Part shown: in pieces, positions 1-9,274 of the stretch
Position numbering within the stretch: the stretch's first letter is position 1
Layout of the letters: each line of letters starts with the position of its first letter
Assembly (NCBI GenBank): GCA_030411725.1
Contig: MU839827.1
Span: forward strand, 186,001 to 250,000
Source: Echria macrotheca
Taxonomy: Eukaryota; Ascomycota; Sordariomycetes; Sordariales; Schizotheciaceae
Reading direction: 5' to 3'
Length of the DNA: 64,000 nt
Program-made: the position numbers and the translations under genes
Notes under the pieces: generated by a model
Seen by the model: only the letters and a program-made list of their open reading frames with translations
The model's database searches: none
Told to the model about the DNA's origin: nothing

Positions 1-115
1 GGCATGCACGTCGTCTTACATTCCAGAATACCGTTCCTGCGAGGACGGCTGCCAAGGCGGCGGCCACGGCTGGCGCCGTGAGGTAGGGCTGAATTGTTTC
101 AAACGAGATGGCCAT
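1..115 (-). CDS. N-terminus of a possible membrane-anchored protein, cut by window edge
   Basis: Reading the minus strand from an ATG at 115 gives an open frame that leaves the window. It starts MAISFETIQPYL, continues with an alanine/leucine-rich hydrophobic stretch (about residues 13-30, one predicted membrane segment), and then a basic WNVRRR. A GTAAGA at the WNV codons could be an intron donor, so the first exon may end there. An N-terminal anchor followed by basic residues is common in fungal cytochromes P450, but no P450 motif lies inside the window, so the family is not established. The start was chosen as the first ATG giving the hydrophobic segment. Confidence 0.4.
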   Translation of the reverse strand, partial: MAISFETIQPYLTAPAVAAALAAVLAGTVFWNVRRRAC

Positions 116-712
116 GATTCATGTAGATATTTGCTGCTAGGCGGTGGTGATGGAGAAGCTGGGGGACATAAATGTGCGGGGATTCCTCTCCCTCTCTGCA
201 GACTGCACCTTCCCGTGTCCCGATTGACAGGGTTGCTGATTTGCTTGTGGAGCTACGTGCCGCTCCGGCGAGCCTAACTGGTATCGGTGAACTCATGATG
301 GTACGGTATCCTGCAGAACTGCGGGGTATATCTCAAGAGGGTTCCCGTATCTTGAATCGGCGGTGATAAGGGGCCGGGGATAAAGGGAGGCCGGGTCCGG
401 ATCTGCAGAGAGCTTGGACGCACTTATCAACGATAGAGGGCGAGAGGCGAGTATTCTCAAAAAGTTGACCTTCCTTAGCGTAGTGGTGCGCCTGCGGTGT
501 TCAAGGGACCGGTGATAAAGAAGAAGCATCTGGCCGAGTAAAATCAGGGACTCATCTGTAATGGTCCGTCCTATCCTGCGGCTATCCTCTTGCCTGGTCC
601 AACATGTATGAGATAAGTCGACGGATAGGGTTTTCAGAACTCAGGCAATCCAGCAGTAAAACGTCCAAAGCTTTTGTCCTGTACAAAGATAAGCGGTCGC
701 TTTACTTACTGA
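116..712. other. Intergenic DNA with one arm of a dispersed direct repeat
   Basis: No convincing gene. Short open frames on both strands here have no recognisable motif. Bases 541-651 resemble 4580-4702 in the same orientation, sharing words such as CTCTTGCCT and CCAACATGTATGAGATA, so this is one copy of an old dispersed repeat. Confidence 0.6.
541..651 (+). repeat. Copy 1 of a diverged direct repeat (partner 4580-4702)
   Basis: The two copies share GGGACTC.TCTGTAATG, CTCTTGCCT.GTCCAACATG and TATGAGATA, then GATAGGGTT and GGCAATCC, with small indels. They flank the transposon-rich island, about 4 kb apart. Whether they are solo remnants of a mobile element or a duplicated flank cannot be decided by eye. 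Confidence 0.6.
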
Positions 713-720
713 ATTATTAA

Positions 721-911
721 GGCATCTGATAGGGGTGCACCCCCCTTTTGATAAGTTTAAAACCCCTTACATTTAGTAGGTAGGCCTATGAAAAGTATAC
801 ATTTAGCCTTTAGGGAAAATATCAACAATAGATCAGAGGGCAGACGCATAAAACGCTATTGCGAGGGGATACACTCGTAGCAAAAGGGGGGTTATACCCC
901 TATCGGATGCC
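721..911 (-). mobile_element. MITE copy 1, internally deleted form
   Basis: A 191-bp element with terminal inverted repeats beginning GGCATCTGATAGGGG and ending CCCCTATCGGATGCC. It is flanked by ATTATTAA (713-720) and ATTCTTAA (912-919), an 8-bp target duplication with one change. Read on the minus strand it matches the first ~170 bp of the full-length copies (for example 31814-32215) and then jumps to the far terminal repeat, so it is an internal-deletion derivative. It encodes nothing. An 8-bp duplication fits hAT-like transposases, but no autonomous partner is present. Confidence 0.85.
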
Positions 912-1144
912 ATTCTTAAAAGATCAAATAAATGCTAGTACACTCTATACACCAAATACAAAGGGTAAAAAGGCTACGTTACTTAGACAAAGACTTAACG
1001 TTAATTCCGATCTTCCTTAAGTATATCTAAGATAAACCACCGTACGCTAAAATCTAAAACTTATTACCCCTAAATAAGCTTACTAAAGTATTTGAATTAA
1101 GTTAATTATATTAATTATCTAAAGGTTGTAAAAGGATTGGAAAA

Positions 1145-1573
1145 GGCGTTTAATAAAGGTATACCCTTATTTTAATCTGTACGTATACCCTAAAAGATAT
1201 ATTTTTTGCGTAAATTCCCAGAAATTAGCGTTTTAATATATTAGTAATAGTAATATAGCCGTTAATAAAAGTTTTACGATTTATTAATTATATTCTTAAG
1301 CTTTTGTTTACTAAAAATAAAATATAAAAGGCCTCGACTTAATGTATATTTAGGGGTTTAGTGCTGTATATACATATTTAACTACTTTATATTTTTCCTT
1401 TTATTAGCTTTTATAAGTTTAAAATTATTTATATATTAGTAAATAGGCCTTTAACAAATATTTATATAGTTTTTAGGAAAAATATTAATAGTAAATTAGA
1501 GGGTAGATACGTAAAACGCTATAGTGGGGGGATGTACCCGTAGCAAAAAGGGGGTATACTTTTTTTAGATGCC
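1145..1573 (-). mobile_element. MITE copy 2, in the left palindrome arm, RIP-degraded
   Basis: On the minus strand it runs from GGCATCTAAAAAAAG (ending at 1573) to a degraded far end GGCGTTTAATAAAGG at 1145. It is flanked by TTGGAAAA (1137-1144) and CTGGAAAA (1574-1581), an 8-bp duplication with one C-to-T change. It is the mirror copy of 2152-2560. Nearly all differences from the intact copy at 31814-32215 are transitions towards A or T. There is no coding capacity. Confidence 0.8.
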
Positions 1574-1658
1574 CTGGAAAATAATATGAAACGGTATTAA
1601 CGACTTTTCTTTTGCGTTTCTGCTTATCACCCCCCCTCCCCGATTACGGTATTATATG

Positions 1659-2156
1659 TCAAACTTTCAGGTGGGCAGTGCCTAGCACCTTGCAGGTGTC
1701 GCTGTCGCGCTTGCGTCTCTCTTTCTTTTCCTTCTCGCTGGACGTTATTAGGGTTTTGAACTTGTCTGCCGGTGCCTCTGACGTCTGGGTAGTTTTTTCG
1801 ATTCCTCTACCCTTTTCATCCACCTTGGATCTCTTGGTGGGCTTGGAGGGAGTTTGGCTTGAGGCGCGTTTCGCCGAGTTTGAGGTGAGATTGCCCGACT
1901 TTGCGCCGGTACGTTGATCAGAGGTTTTTGTTAGGAAAATGTCTAGAACGGCCTTTAGCCCGTAAGCTGAGAAGCCCTCTGAGTCCATCAGTTCATGGAA
2001 GTCTATGACGGCCGGTATGGCGACTTCCTGGTTGACTCGTTGCAGGGTGGCGGGGGAGGGGGGAGGAGGAGGGGGGAGGAGGGCGGGGGGGGGTGTGATA
2101 AGTAGAGACGCAAAAGAAAAGTCGTTGATGCCGTTTCGTGTCATTTTCCAGGGCAT
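1659..2156 (-). CDS. Open frame in the palindrome centre, unknown, probably a relic
   Basis: An uninterrupted 165-codon minus-strand frame starts inside the right palindrome arm and crosses the whole GC-rich centre. It contains a proline run (around residues 22-34), then a segment IDFHELMDSEGFSAYGLKAV followed by LDIFLTK, then a long Lys/Ser/Thr-rich, probably disordered tail. The YGLKAVLDIFLTK segment resembles YGCRLKEGLDIFLAK, encoded in the relic at 46900-47330, so both may derive from the same unknown gene family. The normal GC amid AT-rich arms argues for unique sequence protected from RIP rather than a functional gene. No function is assigned. Confidence 0.35.
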   Translation of the reverse strand: MPWKMTRNGINDFSFASLLITPPPALLPPPPPPSPATLQRVNQEVAIPAVIDFHELMDSEGFSAYGLKAVLDIFLTKTSDQRTGAKSGNLTSNSAKRASSQTPSKPTKRSKVDEKGRGIEKTTQTSEAPADKFKTLITSSEKEKKERRKRDSDTCKVLGTAHLKV

Positions 2157-2560
2157 CTAAAAGGAATATATATCCCCCCGCTATAGCGTTTTACGTATTT
2201 ACCCTTTAATTTACTATTAATATTTTTCCTAAAAGTTGTATAAATATTTATCTAAGGTTTATTTATTAATATATAAATAGTTTTAAGCTTATAAAGGCTA
2301 ATAAAAGAAAAGGTATAAGGTAATTAGGTACGTATATACGGCGCTAAACTTTTAAATATACGTTAAGTTAAGGCTTTTTATATTTTATTTTTAATAAATA
2401 AAAGCTTAAAAATGTAATTAATAAATTGTAAAGCTTTTATTAATGGTTATATTACTATTATTAGTATGTTAAAATACTAGTTTTTAAAGATTTACGCGAA
2501 AAATATATCTTTTAGGGTATACGTACAAATTAAAATAAAAATATACCCTTATTAAATACC
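2152..2560 (+). mobile_element. MITE copy 3, in the right palindrome arm, RIP-degraded
   Basis: This 409-bp element begins GGCATCTAAAAGG and ends in ATTAAATACC, the mutated form of ATCAGACGCC in the intact copy. It is flanked by TTTTCCAG (2144-2151) and TTTTCCAA (2561-2568), an 8-bp duplication with one G-to-A change. It aligns along its length with 31814-32215, with pervasive G-to-A and C-to-T changes. Noncoding. Confidence 0.85.
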
Positions 2561-2793
2561 TTTTCCAATCCTTTTATAATTTTTAAATAATTAATATAAT
2601 TAGTTTGATTTAGGTACCTTAGTAAGTTTATTTAAAAGTAGTAAGTTTTAGATTTTAACGTATAGTAATTTGTTTTAAATATACTTAAGGAAAATTAAAA
2701 TTAACGTTAGGTTTTTGTTTAAGTAACGCAGCCTTTTTGCCCTTTGTATTTAGTATATAAAGTGCACTAGTATTTATTTAATCTCTTAAAAAT

Positions 2794-3211
2794 GGCATCC
2801 AATAGGGGTACACCCCCCTTTTACTACGAATACACCTCTTTACACAACGTTTTACCCCAACTACCTTCCAATATACTATTGACATCATTTTAAAAAGCTG
2901 TATATACACTTTCCAAAGGCCTATTTACTATATATAAGGGGCTTCAAGTATATAAAGATAGACAAAAGTAAAGATTTAAGGTCGTTACGTTTCTTCGCTA
3001 TACCCCTAGATACGCGTAAGGTTGAGACCTTTATATCTTATATCCGGTAAATAACAGTTCAAAACGCAATTAATAGATTGTAAAGCCCTTATTAATGGCC
3101 CCTTAGCCATTGCTAATACGCTGAAACGTATATATTTAAGGATGTAGGTGAAAACTTTATTCTTAAGGGGATACGCACGGATTAAAAGGGGGGTACACCC
3201 TATTAGGCGCC
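2794..3211 (+). mobile_element. MITE copy 4, full length
   Basis: A 418-bp element from GGCATCCAATAGGGG to CCCTATTAGGCGCC. It aligns over its whole length with 31814-32215, sharing for example AATAGATTGTAAAGC, ATACGCTGAA and AGGATGTAGG. The flanks TTAAAAAT and TTTTAAAA are only a poor 8-bp match, so the insertion site was reworked, probably when the palindrome formed. Less RIP-damaged than copies 2 and 3. Noncoding. Confidence 0.8.
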
Positions 3212-3362
3212 TTTTAAAACCATTGTTACGTCTCCTTAAGTAAGCTTTTGGCCTTATTCTTTTGCAAATCGCGTTTGAGAATTCAAGGCGTGCCCAAGCC
3301 ACGGGCCGATACTAGGTATGCCGGTTACTTCAGGGGCTCATTTTCCCGTCGTCATCGCTGGA

Positions 3363-3880
3363 CTACGATCTGGAAGGTTCCGGAATCGGCAAGTGTTCCA
3401 TCTCACTAATTTCCGGAAGACTGTCGATCCACGCCTTCACCGCTAGGCCGCGGTCATAGTCGTCCCTGTCGTCCCCGTCGTGTGGTCCTGCCCCACCCGC
3501 AATCGCCACAATCCGTATCAGAGCCCATTGGAGCTCAAAGGCTCTCATCATCTTCCAAGCATCGTCTGTCTTCACAGACCACTCGAAGATATCACCGGTC
3601 ATAACAGGATGACCGGGAGCTTCCTTGTCACCAGCCGCGGTACGACAGGCGGCGTACCGCTTTACGTCTCGTGCTGCGTCCGGCCTCGTACTAACCTCGT
3701 TCAGTCGATCTCTCAAGCTATCAAGGTCTCGTGGGAGAACCTTGGCTTGGTACGGTACGGCAGCTCGATTCGGGCGAAGGTTGGATGGCATCCAGTAGAA
3801 CTGGACTTGTACCTTTTTCTCATTCGGAAGGTCTCCATCAATGATACCTAAAGGCCGGAAACCGATTTGTGCCCGTCCCA
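3363..3880 (-). pseudogene. Relic of an unknown gene family, copy 1
   Basis: The minus frame from about 3880 reads GFRPLGIIDGD, continues through VQVQFYWMPSNLRPN and VMTGDIFEWSVKTDDAW to LAVKAWIDSLPEISEM, and stops at 3363. The same protein pattern recurs at 4005-4112 on the plus strand (LIRIVAIAGG then GLAVEAWLDSLSE) and in broken form at 46900-47330 (ISFRPLGIVDGD, PVMMGDIFERSVETADAW, DHGLAVDA). The longest start-to-stop frame here is 142 codons (3791 to 3363). I do not recognise the family. The clean frame means a small expressed gene is possible, but three partial copies near repeats favour a relic. Confidence 0.5.
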
Positions 3881-4004
3881 GAAATCATGCAACCGGCGGT
3901 TTAGACAAATCATATTCCAGGCCTTATCGCTGCAGCCGGGCGCGCTGTAGAAAAGGTTAATATATCCCGTTGTGTTCCCGTTGTGTGGGTCTCTAGTCGT
4001 GACC

Positions 4005-4112
4005 TTGATACGGATTGTAGCTATTGCGGGTGGGCCGGGACCGGCAACGGTGGACGGGGACGACCATGACCACGGCCTAGCGGTGGAGGCGTGGCTCGAC
4101 AGTCTTTCGGAA
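4005..4112 (+). pseudogene. Fragment of the same unknown family, broken by a MITE
   Basis: On the plus strand, codons for LIRIVAIAGG, a glycine/proline/aspartate-rich stretch, and GLAVEAWLDSLSE match the C-terminal part of the relic at 3363-3880. The match ends exactly where MITE copy 5 begins at 4113, so the element inserted into this copy. The two relics face each other in inverted orientation. Confidence 0.55.
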
Positions 4113-4250
4113 GGCATCTAAGAGGGGTGCACACCCCTTTTGGTACGGGTGCATCCCCCCGCCATAGCTTTTTGCGCATATGCCCTTTAATTTACTGTTG
4201 ATGCTTTTTCTGAAAGCTGTATATATATTTGCCAAAGGCCTATTTACTAG
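4113..4250 (+). mobile_element. MITE copy 5, 5' part only
   Basis: Begins GGCATCTAAGAGGGGTGCAC and follows the full-length element to about AGGCCTATTTACTA, then loses similarity. The far terminal repeat is absent, so no target duplication can be confirmed. It interrupts the gene relic that ends at 4112. Confidence 0.75.
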
Positions 4251-4579
4251 GTAGGTAGTCACTTGGCAAGCGCCCTGCTACTAATATTTTGGTGGTGAAA
4301 GCCCTAGATCAGCCTTCTGGAAAATACGACAAGAGGATAGTGACCCCTGAATATGCCTAATAAAAATGCTCATAGGCGATTTGCAAAAGAATATGCCCAA
4401 AAACTTACCCAGGGAGGCGTAATAATAGTTTGAAAAACACCTTGGTCTGCTAAGGGGCAGATAACTCGCGTCTAAAAAGGCCAAAGTCTGTCGATCTAGC
4501 AAAGGGATGTTGTTGATCTAACCGCCTCTAGTTGATAAAGATGCCAGTTGTCGAAGCGGAAGAGCTATCTGACCAAGGT

Positions 4580-4702
4580 AAATCCTGGGACTCGTCTGTA
4601 ATGCTCCATGTCCGCGCTCCCGCCGCTGCCCTCTTGCCTTGTCCAACATGTATGAGATAGGTTGATGGGTACCTACCTAGATAGGGTTCTCGGGCAATCC
4701 TC
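4580..4702 (+). repeat. Copy 2 of the diverged direct repeat (partner 541-651)
   Basis: Same orientation as 541-651, sharing GTCTGTAATG, CTCTTGCCT and GTCCAACATGTATGAGATA. It has small insertions such as an ACCTACCTAG stretch. The rest of 4251-5468 holds no recognisable gene; short frames around 4.8-5.4 kb lack motifs, and the last ~300 bp are the likely promoter and 5' leader of the propeller gene at 5469. Confidence 0.55.
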
Positions 4703-5468
4703 ATAACTTAGATGTCGCTAAGGTACCTAATCATTAACAGCTGAGAAACACCAAATTGGACTGCGCGAGATAAAGATCACGGTTATCTGGGATCGTGCTG
4801 CCTATCGTCATCAACCCACAGCGTAGCTACCAAGAGGGTGCCTTACATCAGTCTGATTCACAATTAATTCTGAGATAATTCTCCCCAACCTAGTCCGGGT
4901 CAGCCAACCGACGATGCGAAACCCCCAATGAGATCCCACATAAAGTGCCCAACCGATCACAGCCTTGCCAAGATTATTACTACAGGTACCGACGGACCCC
5001 AATTCTGGTGCACAGATGCAGCAGTGCCCAGAGAGGTGAGAACAAGCTTTCTGCGCCATGCCAATGCCCATCCCGCGTCCCAATTCGGCTCGCCGGGCAC
5101 GGGATGTCGCCCTGCGGCTCAGCACCATTTCCATGACAGGTATTCGTGCCTGAATTCATGTGCCTGCCAAAATACGCCTGGACACCTACAGTTGCGCCGG
5201 TCGAGTCATCCGGGCCGCAGAGCGAAGGACAATGCGGACCACTCACAATCATTTCCGAGCGCCGCTACGCCTCTCCCCAAAATATCTCGAAATTGTATTG
5301 TACCACAGACCACAAACTTTACGAAGTTGGTATGAGAGTCGACAAAATATTTATACCCAGATCTCAGCCAAAGAATGTCAGAAATATTTTCATCACCAAG
5401 CACTCGCACTCGCACTCGCTCTCCTGTCGTTCTCATGAGCAAACCCCTCAAAATCTCCCACCTGTGAA

Positions 5469-6515
5469 ATGCGAATACCTCTTCTCCTGACAATCATGGC
5501 CGCCGCAACCGCCCAAGCGTCCCCCGCTGCTCCCCCAGCCGCCGCCGTGTCTCTGCCCCTCCCAACCCGGCAGCTGACGCAGTTCCCGGACCCGTCCTGG
5601 ATCGAGAACATCGCCGTCCGCGCCAACGGCGACCTGATCCTCACCCAGCTCTTCTTCGCCCCGTCCGCAACCCTCTACACCTTCAACCCTACCGCTCCGG
5701 ATTCCGTCCCCGTCCCCCTGCACACCTTCGAAAACACAACCTCCCTTTTGGGTATCGCCGAGTCCGCCAACCACCGCGACCTCTTCGTCCTCGTCGGCGG
5801 CGTCAACCCCTCCAACACGACGAAGGGCAACTTCTCCGCCTGGACGATCGACTTCCGGTCCTGCACCGGTTCGCAAAAACCGACCATATCCCACCTGACC
5901 ACGCTCCCTCCGGGCCTCGTCCTGCCCAACGGCGTCTGCGCCGTCCCCGGCCGCAACGCCATACTCATCGCCGACTCCTTTGGCGGAAGCGCGTGGCACC
6001 TCGACATCGCCACGGGAGAAACCGTGCAGGCCTTTTCCGTGCCCGAGATGGCCCGTCCCGTCGGGTCGAGTGCCTCGACCGTGGGGATCAACGGGCTCAA
6101 GGTTTTTAGGGACAAGTTGTACTGGACGAATAGCGGGGCGACTACTATCTATGCGATGGACATTACGCCGGATGGGTTTCCTTTGTCGGGGAGAGTCGAG
6201 ACCGTGGTGAAGCTCGATGCTGCGTTTTTGGATGATTTTGCTGTGGATGAGAAACGCGAAATCCTCTGGGTTGCGACGAATTCGGATAATCGGCTGTTTG
6301 CGGTTGATTTGCGCTCTGGGAAGGCTGTTGTTGCGGCCGGTGGTGTTGAGCAGTTGACTTTGGCGGGTGATACGGCGGCTGCGTTTGGACGGACCGAGAG
6401 GGATGAGGGGGTGTTGTATGTCGTTACTTGTGGCGGGTTGAGGCAGAAGATATGTGGCATATCGGAGGGGGGAAAGGTGGTGGCTGTTGATACGAAGGGG
6501 TTTCGGTTTAGTTGA
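5469..6515 (+). CDS. Secreted six-bladed beta-propeller protein (SMP-30/gluconolactonase-like)
   Basis: Intronless, 348 codons. Residues 1-16 form a signal peptide (MRIPLLLTIMAAATAQA region), so the protein is probably extracellular. The rest shows repeating propeller-blade phrases: ENIAVRANGDLILTQ, LPNGVCAVPGRNAILIADS, GINGLKVFRDKLYWTNSG, and FAVDEKREILWVATNSDNRL. They resemble NHL/SMP-30-type blades often found in fungal proteins annotated as six-bladed TolB-like. Three N-T-T/N-F-S sequons support secretion. Members of this fold include lactonases, but I see no verified metal-binding triad, so enzymatic activity is unproven. It is convergent with the HET gene, about 100 bp apart. The codon composition shifts to less GC-rich towards the 3' end. 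Confidence 0.8.
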   Translation: MRIPLLLTIMAAATAQASPAAPPAAAVSLPLPTRQLTQFPDPSWIENIAVRANGDLILTQLFFAPSATLYTFNPTAPDSVPVPLHTFENTTSLLGIAESANHRDLFVLVGGVNPSNTTKGNFSAWTIDFRSCTGSQKPTISHLTTLPPGLVLPNGVCAVPGRNAILIADSFGGSAWHLDIATGETVQAFSVPEMARPVGSSASTVGINGLKVFRDKLYWTNSGATTIYAMDITPDGFPLSGRVETVVKLDAAFLDDFAVDEKREILWVATNSDNRLFAVDLRSGKAVVAAGGVEQLTLAGDTAAAFGRTERDEGVLYVVTCGGLRQKICGISEGGKVVAVDTKGFRFS

Positions 6516-6616
6516 TTGTGGTTTTCTTCTTGTTGAGGGTAAGGTAGGTAGCTGATGGCCGAGTTATTTGCCGAACGTAATAATAAGATTTTCCACCTAC
6601 ATGAAAGAATCCTTCT

Positions 6617-8857
6617 TCATTGAAGTTCTTCACCTATCGTCAGAGCCGAAGTTCCCGCAAATGGTGCTGGAACTTTCAGTCTGCCTTGATTCTCGATCCA
6701 GTCGTCCACACACTTTTTTCTGATTCTATTGCAACGCTTTCGGAGGCTTTGTAGCTTTTCGACGATGTCAGCACGACCCGCCCTGTGCGCCATTTCCAGC
6801 GCCAAGTCCCAAGTGAGATCCCGTTCTTCGCCCGGTTGCTTTGGGAGGATGTATAGCTTTTGGACGAACTCGACATGACCCGCCGTATATGCCTTTTCCA
6901 ACACCAGTTCCCAGCTCATATCCTGTGCATTCCGTTGCTGTAGAGGCCGAAGCAGCGTTTCAACCAACGTCCGGCGCCAACGGCCTTTGAAGAAATACAC
7001 AATATCAGCCAGGTCGTCGAGGTCCTGGAATGTGCGATATGCGAAAATATGCTCAAAAATATTGTTATTGCCTGCGTATGCCGCTCTTAGGACCATGGCC
7101 TTCCCAACAATGGGATGGTTGTAGTTGGTCAAAACGAATTTGACCCCTTCCTCGATTTGCCAGTCAATTGCATGTTCGAGCAGCAATTTGGCAGTCTGAG
7201 GGCAGCAGTGGATCAACAGTAACCTCGGAATCGTGCGATAGCCACAAAGAAGTGCGTCGTGGAATCTGCTGGCCCAACCTCTCGAATAGCCATAGATATT
7301 CAGCAGATCCTCCATTCTCCTGTATTCTGCTCGGCTTCTCCATTTGTCGGTGGGGGTAATACTTGGTTCGAGTTTGGTGTAGTAATTATCCAAGACTAGT
7401 TGAATAATCGCAGGATCATCGGATTCCCCGGCGTTTCTGAGAACAACGCCGTCCACTGTGCCACTGTATCGCGGCAGAAGGTATCTGAGTGACTCCAGCT
7501 TTCTGAATTTAGCCGCCACGCGAAGTAGTTGAGATATCCACTCTGGCTCGAGAAATTCTTCGTGTTCCGTCAGCAGTAGGTCCAACAAGCGCAGTCGCTC
7601 TCTGCTTGCGGCCGCCACCACCGCGTACCAGTAATCGTCCCGCAACCCGAAGGCCTTGAATATGGCCCTGACGAGGACGAAATCGTCCGCATCAGAGTCG
7701 AGCCTTGGACGATCCCAGAGGGGGCCCCTGTCTTCGAGCCGGATTTTGACGGCTGCTAGAAACGGCGTTAAGGCTAGTGGATCCAAGTTGTCAACCGCCC
7801 ATTTGGTAGCATCTTGGCGAAGTCGTACGATGTTCTGACAGAGTTCGTTAAACGTGACTTTTGGGATTTGATACTCTTGGAAGCCGGTGGTGGTGCCGAA
7901 AATGAGAAATCGTGCTGCGTCACGTAGAGTCTCCGAAAGTGGCTTTTCGTAGTTGGGCGGAAAAGTGCTGTTGTCACAGGCATCTGATGATATCCCGAGA
8001 AGTGCAAAAATTTGATCTCTCGGATCGGCGGCCTCCAGGGATTCGAACTTCACCATCAAGGTGTGAAGGTCCCGTTGTCCAGCCCACCACGATTCCCGTC
8101 TCAAGGGTCCTGGCATGACATCAAGGACGTCTTGGATGAGCTTCGTTAAGGGAGCCTTCAGCATCGACGGCACCCGAACAAACGTCTTCGTAGGGACAGA
8201 CTGCCAACCGCAAACCACCACAGCTCGGCGTGCGCTGGCGACTTCTTGGATACTCCATACTCTTTTGAACCAGTCTCTCTTCAGAAGATTTTCGAGTGCC
8301 AGACGGTATCCATATAGCGTGCAGACATTTGATTTTGACCAAACATTCTCCCACAGGGCGAGTGAATTTTCCGTGCCAATGGATGAAGAGGCCAGATCCT
8401 CATGCATCTCGTTCATCTTGTCCATGAACGAGGAAATGAGTGAGGGAATGAGCGAGGGGATGGGAGAGGTGGAAATGCCCAGCCAGACAATGACCTGCTC
8501 CGCATTCCTGTAAATGGTCCGCATTTGGCGGACCTGGTGTCCGCGTTCCTTGTCGTCGTCTTGGTTGATACATATGGCGTCGACCCACAAGATCCTGTCC
8601 CTATTCACCAGTCGCAGATGCCGCAGAGCTTCGAACAGATTTTCGGTGATGTGCGCCTTGCGGCCATCGAGCGTGATCTCAACGAGCTTCGCAGAGTCGC
8701 CGCAGTCATACGAAAGGGCTTCATAGGGTATTCCCTCATTGAGGGGTGTTTCGAAGAGGCGGCATTCAATCGGGTGGCCGTCGTAACCTCTGTTCAGATA
8801 CAGAAGGCGGATCGCATCTGAGGCGAGATCGATACGTTCGTACTGGTATGTCTCCAT
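6617..8857 (-). CDS. HET-domain protein with C-terminal ankyrin-like repeats
   Basis: A single exon of 746 codons. The N-terminal HET (heterokaryon incompatibility) domain is marked by IPYEALSY near residue 44, LWVDAICINQ near 92, then ERGHQVRQMRTIYRNA and VIVWLGIS. HET domains trigger programmed cell death when fungal individuals of different genotype fuse. The usual LSYxWG reads LSYDCG here, so the conserved Trp is Cys. Residues ~440-720 have ankyrin-like helical pairs, including two near-duplicates (EKAYTAGHVEFVQKL and EMAHRAGRADIVEKL). HET genes number tens to hundreds per genome, and the trigger of this one is unknown. The ATG at 8857 is the only good start for the full domain. Confidence 0.88.
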   Translation of the reverse strand: METYQYERIDLASDAIRLLYLNRGYDGHPIECRLFETPLNEGIPYEALSYDCGDSAKLVEITLDGRKAHITENLFEALRHLRLVNRDRILWVDAICINQDDDKERGHQVRQMRTIYRNAEQVIVWLGISTSPIPSLIPSLISSFMDKMNEMHEDLASSSIGTENSLALWENVWSKSNVCTLYGYRLALENLLKRDWFKRVWSIQEVASARRAVVVCGWQSVPTKTFVRVPSMLKAPLTKLIQDVLDVMPGPLRRESWWAGQRDLHTLMVKFESLEAADPRDQIFALLGISSDACDNSTFPPNYEKPLSETLRDAARFLIFGTTTGFQEYQIPKVTFNELCQNIVRLRQDATKWAVDNLDPLALTPFLAAVKIRLEDRGPLWDRPRLDSDADDFVLVRAIFKAFGLRDDYWYAVVAAASRERLRLLDLLLTEHEEFLEPEWISQLLRVAAKFRKLESLRYLLPRYSGTVDGVVLRNAGESDDPAIIQLVLDNYYTKLEPSITPTDKWRSRAEYRRMEDLLNIYGYSRGWASRFHDALLCGYRTIPRLLLIHCCPQTAKLLLEHAIDWQIEEGVKFVLTNYNHPIVGKAMVLRAAYAGNNNIFEHIFAYRTFQDLDDLADIVYFFKGRWRRTLVETLLRPLQQRNAQDMSWELVLEKAYTAGHVEFVQKLYILPKQPGEERDLTWDLALEMAHRAGRADIVEKLQSLRKRCNRIRKKCVDDWIENQGRLKVPAPFAGTSALTIGEELQ

Positions 8858-9274
8858 GACAGTCCCGCTCGAAGACGTGTTCGGAAACCTGGGCGACAGC
8901 GTTGGAGGTACACAGTGAGAGAAAACTGCTGTTCTCTTGGCTGACTCTGAGAATCAGAAACTCCTCATATACTTTTCTTGCAACCACATGTCAGAGCTTT
9001 GCTACCGAGTTGGTGTATAATCGAGGTCGGAAATAGTTGCATTCCACCGAATCCTGCATTGGGTCGCAGTGGCCATCTGCACCCAACAGCGCTGCCTCTG
9101 CTGTGCTGTTGCGCTAGTTTTAGTGGACGGTTCGACACTTGATCGTACCTTGGGCCCCGAGCTTGTACCCTTGTCCCAGCATTAACGGCCCCACTTTCCC
9201 GGCGCCCGGGACCTACTCAAATTTTGCAGAGCTGCCCCACCTCACGATCACCCGCAGAACCTCACCTTCACAAG
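8858..9274. promoter_or_regulatory. Shared divergent promoter region of the HET and DPH2 genes
   Basis: About 417 bp between the HET start (8857, minus) and the DPH2 start (9275, plus). No further gene is visible. The region must hold both promoters and 5' leaders. I see no convincing TATA box. Confidence 0.5.

Larger units (their letters stand above)
741..2960. repeat. Large palindrome: ~0.9 kb inverted arms around a ~445-bp GC-rich centre
   Basis: About 741-1640 is matched in inverse by about 2085-2960. The correspondences include the inner 60 bp (GACTTTTCTTTTGCGT at 1606 against its complement near 2115), the AT-rich middle, and the outer MITE ends. The arms are extremely AT-rich and differ by C/T and G/A transitions, while the unpaired centre (1641-2085) kept normal GC. 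This is expected if RIP acted on the duplicated arms only. MITE copies sit at mirror positions in both arms (1145-1573 and 2152-2560), so the inverted duplication happened after those insertions. Boundaries are approximate. Confidence 0.8.

Noticed and set aside
5448..5999. Antisense frames over the propeller gene
   Set aside because: The sense protein has a signal peptide and blade repeats; the antisense frames are GC-rich shadows.
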